This document shows, piece after piece, positions 63,040-64,000 of a stretch of DNA of 64,000 bases. Every line of letters starts with the position of its first letter. Positions within the stretch are counted from its first letter, which is position 1. The DNA comes from Progne subis subis (taxonomy: Eukaryota; Chordata; Aves; Passeriformes; Hirundinidae): NCBI GenBank assembly GCA_022316685.1, contig JAKJHU010001532.1, positions 53,668-117,667 of the forward strand. The letters are read 5' to 3'. The notes under the pieces were generated by a model, which was not told the DNA's origin, made no database searches, and worked only from the letters and a program-made list of their open reading frames with translations. Position numbers and translations under genes: made by a program.

Positions 63040-63786
63040 CCTGATTATCTTTATTTTTCTGGGTAACTGGAGCTGCTTCTTTTTTGGTAGAACTTCCTTT
63101 TTTAGTCTTGCCATCTAACAATTCATGCAGCTGTTGTGCTATAGTATTAGTAGATTTTTTTAATCTTATTTTTTCATGTTTTCTTTACAATTACGTAGGA
63201 AGGACCACGAGCTAAGCTCGTGGGATGCTCTTTTTCTCTTTATCTGGGGAATGTTTGCGTGTGGTGCTAGAACTTCTGACTTGTACTGTAGAGATTTGGA
63301 GAATGTTTTATTTTCTCTTTGAGTTTTCTGTGATTTTTTTTTTTAATCTTGTCTTCTAATTTCTGCATATGTGTTTTTAGAGCTGCAATTTTTGCATGTG
63401 TTGGACCATGCATGGCATCTGCATATGCTTGGAGTTTCTTCACTATATTAAGTATAGTCTCTTCTGTGTTATTTTGTTTTATTATTGCTAAAGTAGAAGA
63501 GTATTCTTGTAGTTCAAGTTGTACAAATTTTTGCCACATCACAGGTGTACATGGTACTAAGTTGGGGTTCCTAGTGTTTAGGTTATCTGAGAAGACAATT
63601 TCTGCTACTGCTCTTTTTTCTTAAGCACTGAATCTCTTGTTTAATGGTCTTCCACTGGGTTTGCTGCATATAGAGATCATCTGCACACAGATATCTTTGT
63701 GCCACACTTCCCAGGACCCGTTCCTAGAGATTGTAAGGGTGAGCTTCTTTTATTATTTTTTTGGTCGATAATTGGATTGTGACAGG
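63040..63786 (-). pseudogene. gag: ERVL-H gag, C-terminal half
   Basis: The frame at 63542-63267 aligns with the ERVL-D gag region around QYATFIATIN..NN.ET (here QEYSSTLAIIKQNNTEET) and continues into a Lys-rich coiled coil. A separate frame near 63.65-63.72 kb holds QWKTIKQEIQCLR. SHNPVINQ-like residues (here CHNPIIDQKIIKEAH), also found in ERVL-3, follow the primer site directly, so about 1 kb of gag and leader is missing. Confidence 0.7.
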
Positions 63787-63804
63787 GATCATTATTGGGC
63801 GCCA
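63787..63804 (-). other. ERVL-H primer-binding site
   Basis: The minus strand reads TGGCGCCCAATAATGATC. The first ten bases match the ERVL-D site, and then gag sequence begins, so the 3' half of the site may have been lost in the deletion. A 12-base spacer ATACATTTTTAT separates it from the LTR, as in ERVL-3. Confidence 0.6.
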
Positions 63805-63816
63805 ATAAAAATGTAT

Positions 63817-64000
63817 TGTTCTGTTTGATCGTGGCATGCAAAGCAATCACACGGAGACCAGAGATTTGCAGGGCAGAGTTGCTCCTCAGAGAGAGCCAAG
63901 GCCGAGAGCTCCCTGCCTGTTTATTTCTTACTTTTTATACATTTGTGGGTCTGGTTGTGGATTGGCTTCTGGGGTTATCACCTCCCAGACGAATGGCCAG
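63817..64000 (-). mobile_element. LTR-G-type 5' LTR, partial
   Basis: U5-R-U3 part of LTR-G (shared GAGATTTGCAGGGCAGAG, CTGTTTATTTCTTAC and ATACATTTGTGGGTCTGG). It reaches the window edge. It does not show the C-to-T excess of the neighbouring gag. The end next to the spacer reads TGTTCTGTTTG, a hybrid-looking junction with the LTR-B terminus. Confidence 0.65.

Larger units (their letters stand above)
59282..64000 (-). mobile_element. ERVL-H: hypermutated ERVL provirus, runs off the window
   Basis: Minus-strand ERVL with 3' LTR-B, polypurine tract, pol, partial gag, primer site and an LTR-G-type 5' LTR that continues past 64000. The + strand shows a flood of C-to-T relative to ERVL-D (G-to-A on the sense strand) from the 3' LTR through gag. 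The N-terminal half of gag and the pre-gag frame are deleted next to the primer site. The 5' and 3' LTRs are of different families. Confidence 0.85.

Overview
The window looks like bird genomic DNA, most likely a songbird, from a repeat-rich, gene-poor region; a female-specific W chromosome or pericentromere would fit, but that is inference. Pointers are CR1 LINE pieces (about 37.78, 42.39, 51.7 and 52.65 kb), an env resembling avian alpharetroviruses, and very dense endogenous retroviruses (ERVs) of three classes. There are no bacterial genes, CRISPR arrays, rRNA or recognisable tRNA genes. One 100-base assembly gap lies at 17625-17724. Names such as 'LTR-B' are local labels for families recognised by comparing copies inside this window.

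Layout. 0-5.4 kb: LTR-I, then the 3' part of a minus-strand ERVL (LTR-B, pol end, integrase) with solo LTR-F inside it, then another LTR-I holding solo LTR-H. 5.4-7.0 kb: 5' LTR, tRNA-Arg-type primer site and leader of a gamma-like ERV. 7.0-11.1 kb: minus-strand class II ERV with LTR, alpharetrovirus-like env and a long RNase H-integrase frame. 11.1-15.7 kb: decayed minus-strand ERVL gag-pol split by a 1.5-kb solo LTR-E. 15.7-19.3 kb: plus-strand ERVL (LTR-B, primer site, repeat-bearing gag, G-to-A-mutated integrase) holding a gamma-like env and LTR. 19.3-30.4 kb: LTRs and fragments, a duplicated block and a GC-rich island. 30.4-37.7 kb: complete gamma-like provirus 'ERV-C' with 660-bp LTRs and a 4-bp target duplication. 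38.2-41.7 kb: short class II provirus 'ERV-K1', deleted between gag and the pol end. 41.7-44.8 kb: ERVL gag relic, CR1, and solo LTR-B holding solo LTR-E. 44.9-51.4 kb: ERVL provirus 'ERVL-D' with long intact gag and pol frames. 51.6-52.8 kb: CR1 holding LTR-K holding LTR-G. 53.1-56.1 kb: a possible small host gene with a CpG-rich start. 57.2-58.7 kb: LTR-I holding LTR-J holding LTR-H. 59.3-64 kb: 'ERVL-H', an ERVL heavily mutated G-to-A on its sense strand.

In ERVL-D, gag and pol share one reading frame and are separated by a single UAG, suggesting a readthrough Gag-Pol polyprotein with protease, reverse transcriptase, RNase H and DD35E integrase; there is no env. Between its primer site and gag is a separate hydrophobic frame with predicted membrane segments. 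ERV-C and ERV-K1 have intact ends and target duplications but cannot encode a working enzyme set, so they probably moved using proteins from other elements.

The most interesting signals are strand-coherent G-to-A hypermutation in two ERVLs, the pre-gag membrane frame of ERVL-D, the gag-UAG-pol arrangement, a near-identical LTR pair around an enzymatically dead ERV-C, and several nested insertions whose target duplications give a relative clock. Family assignments come from motifs and comparisons made by eye; no database search was run.
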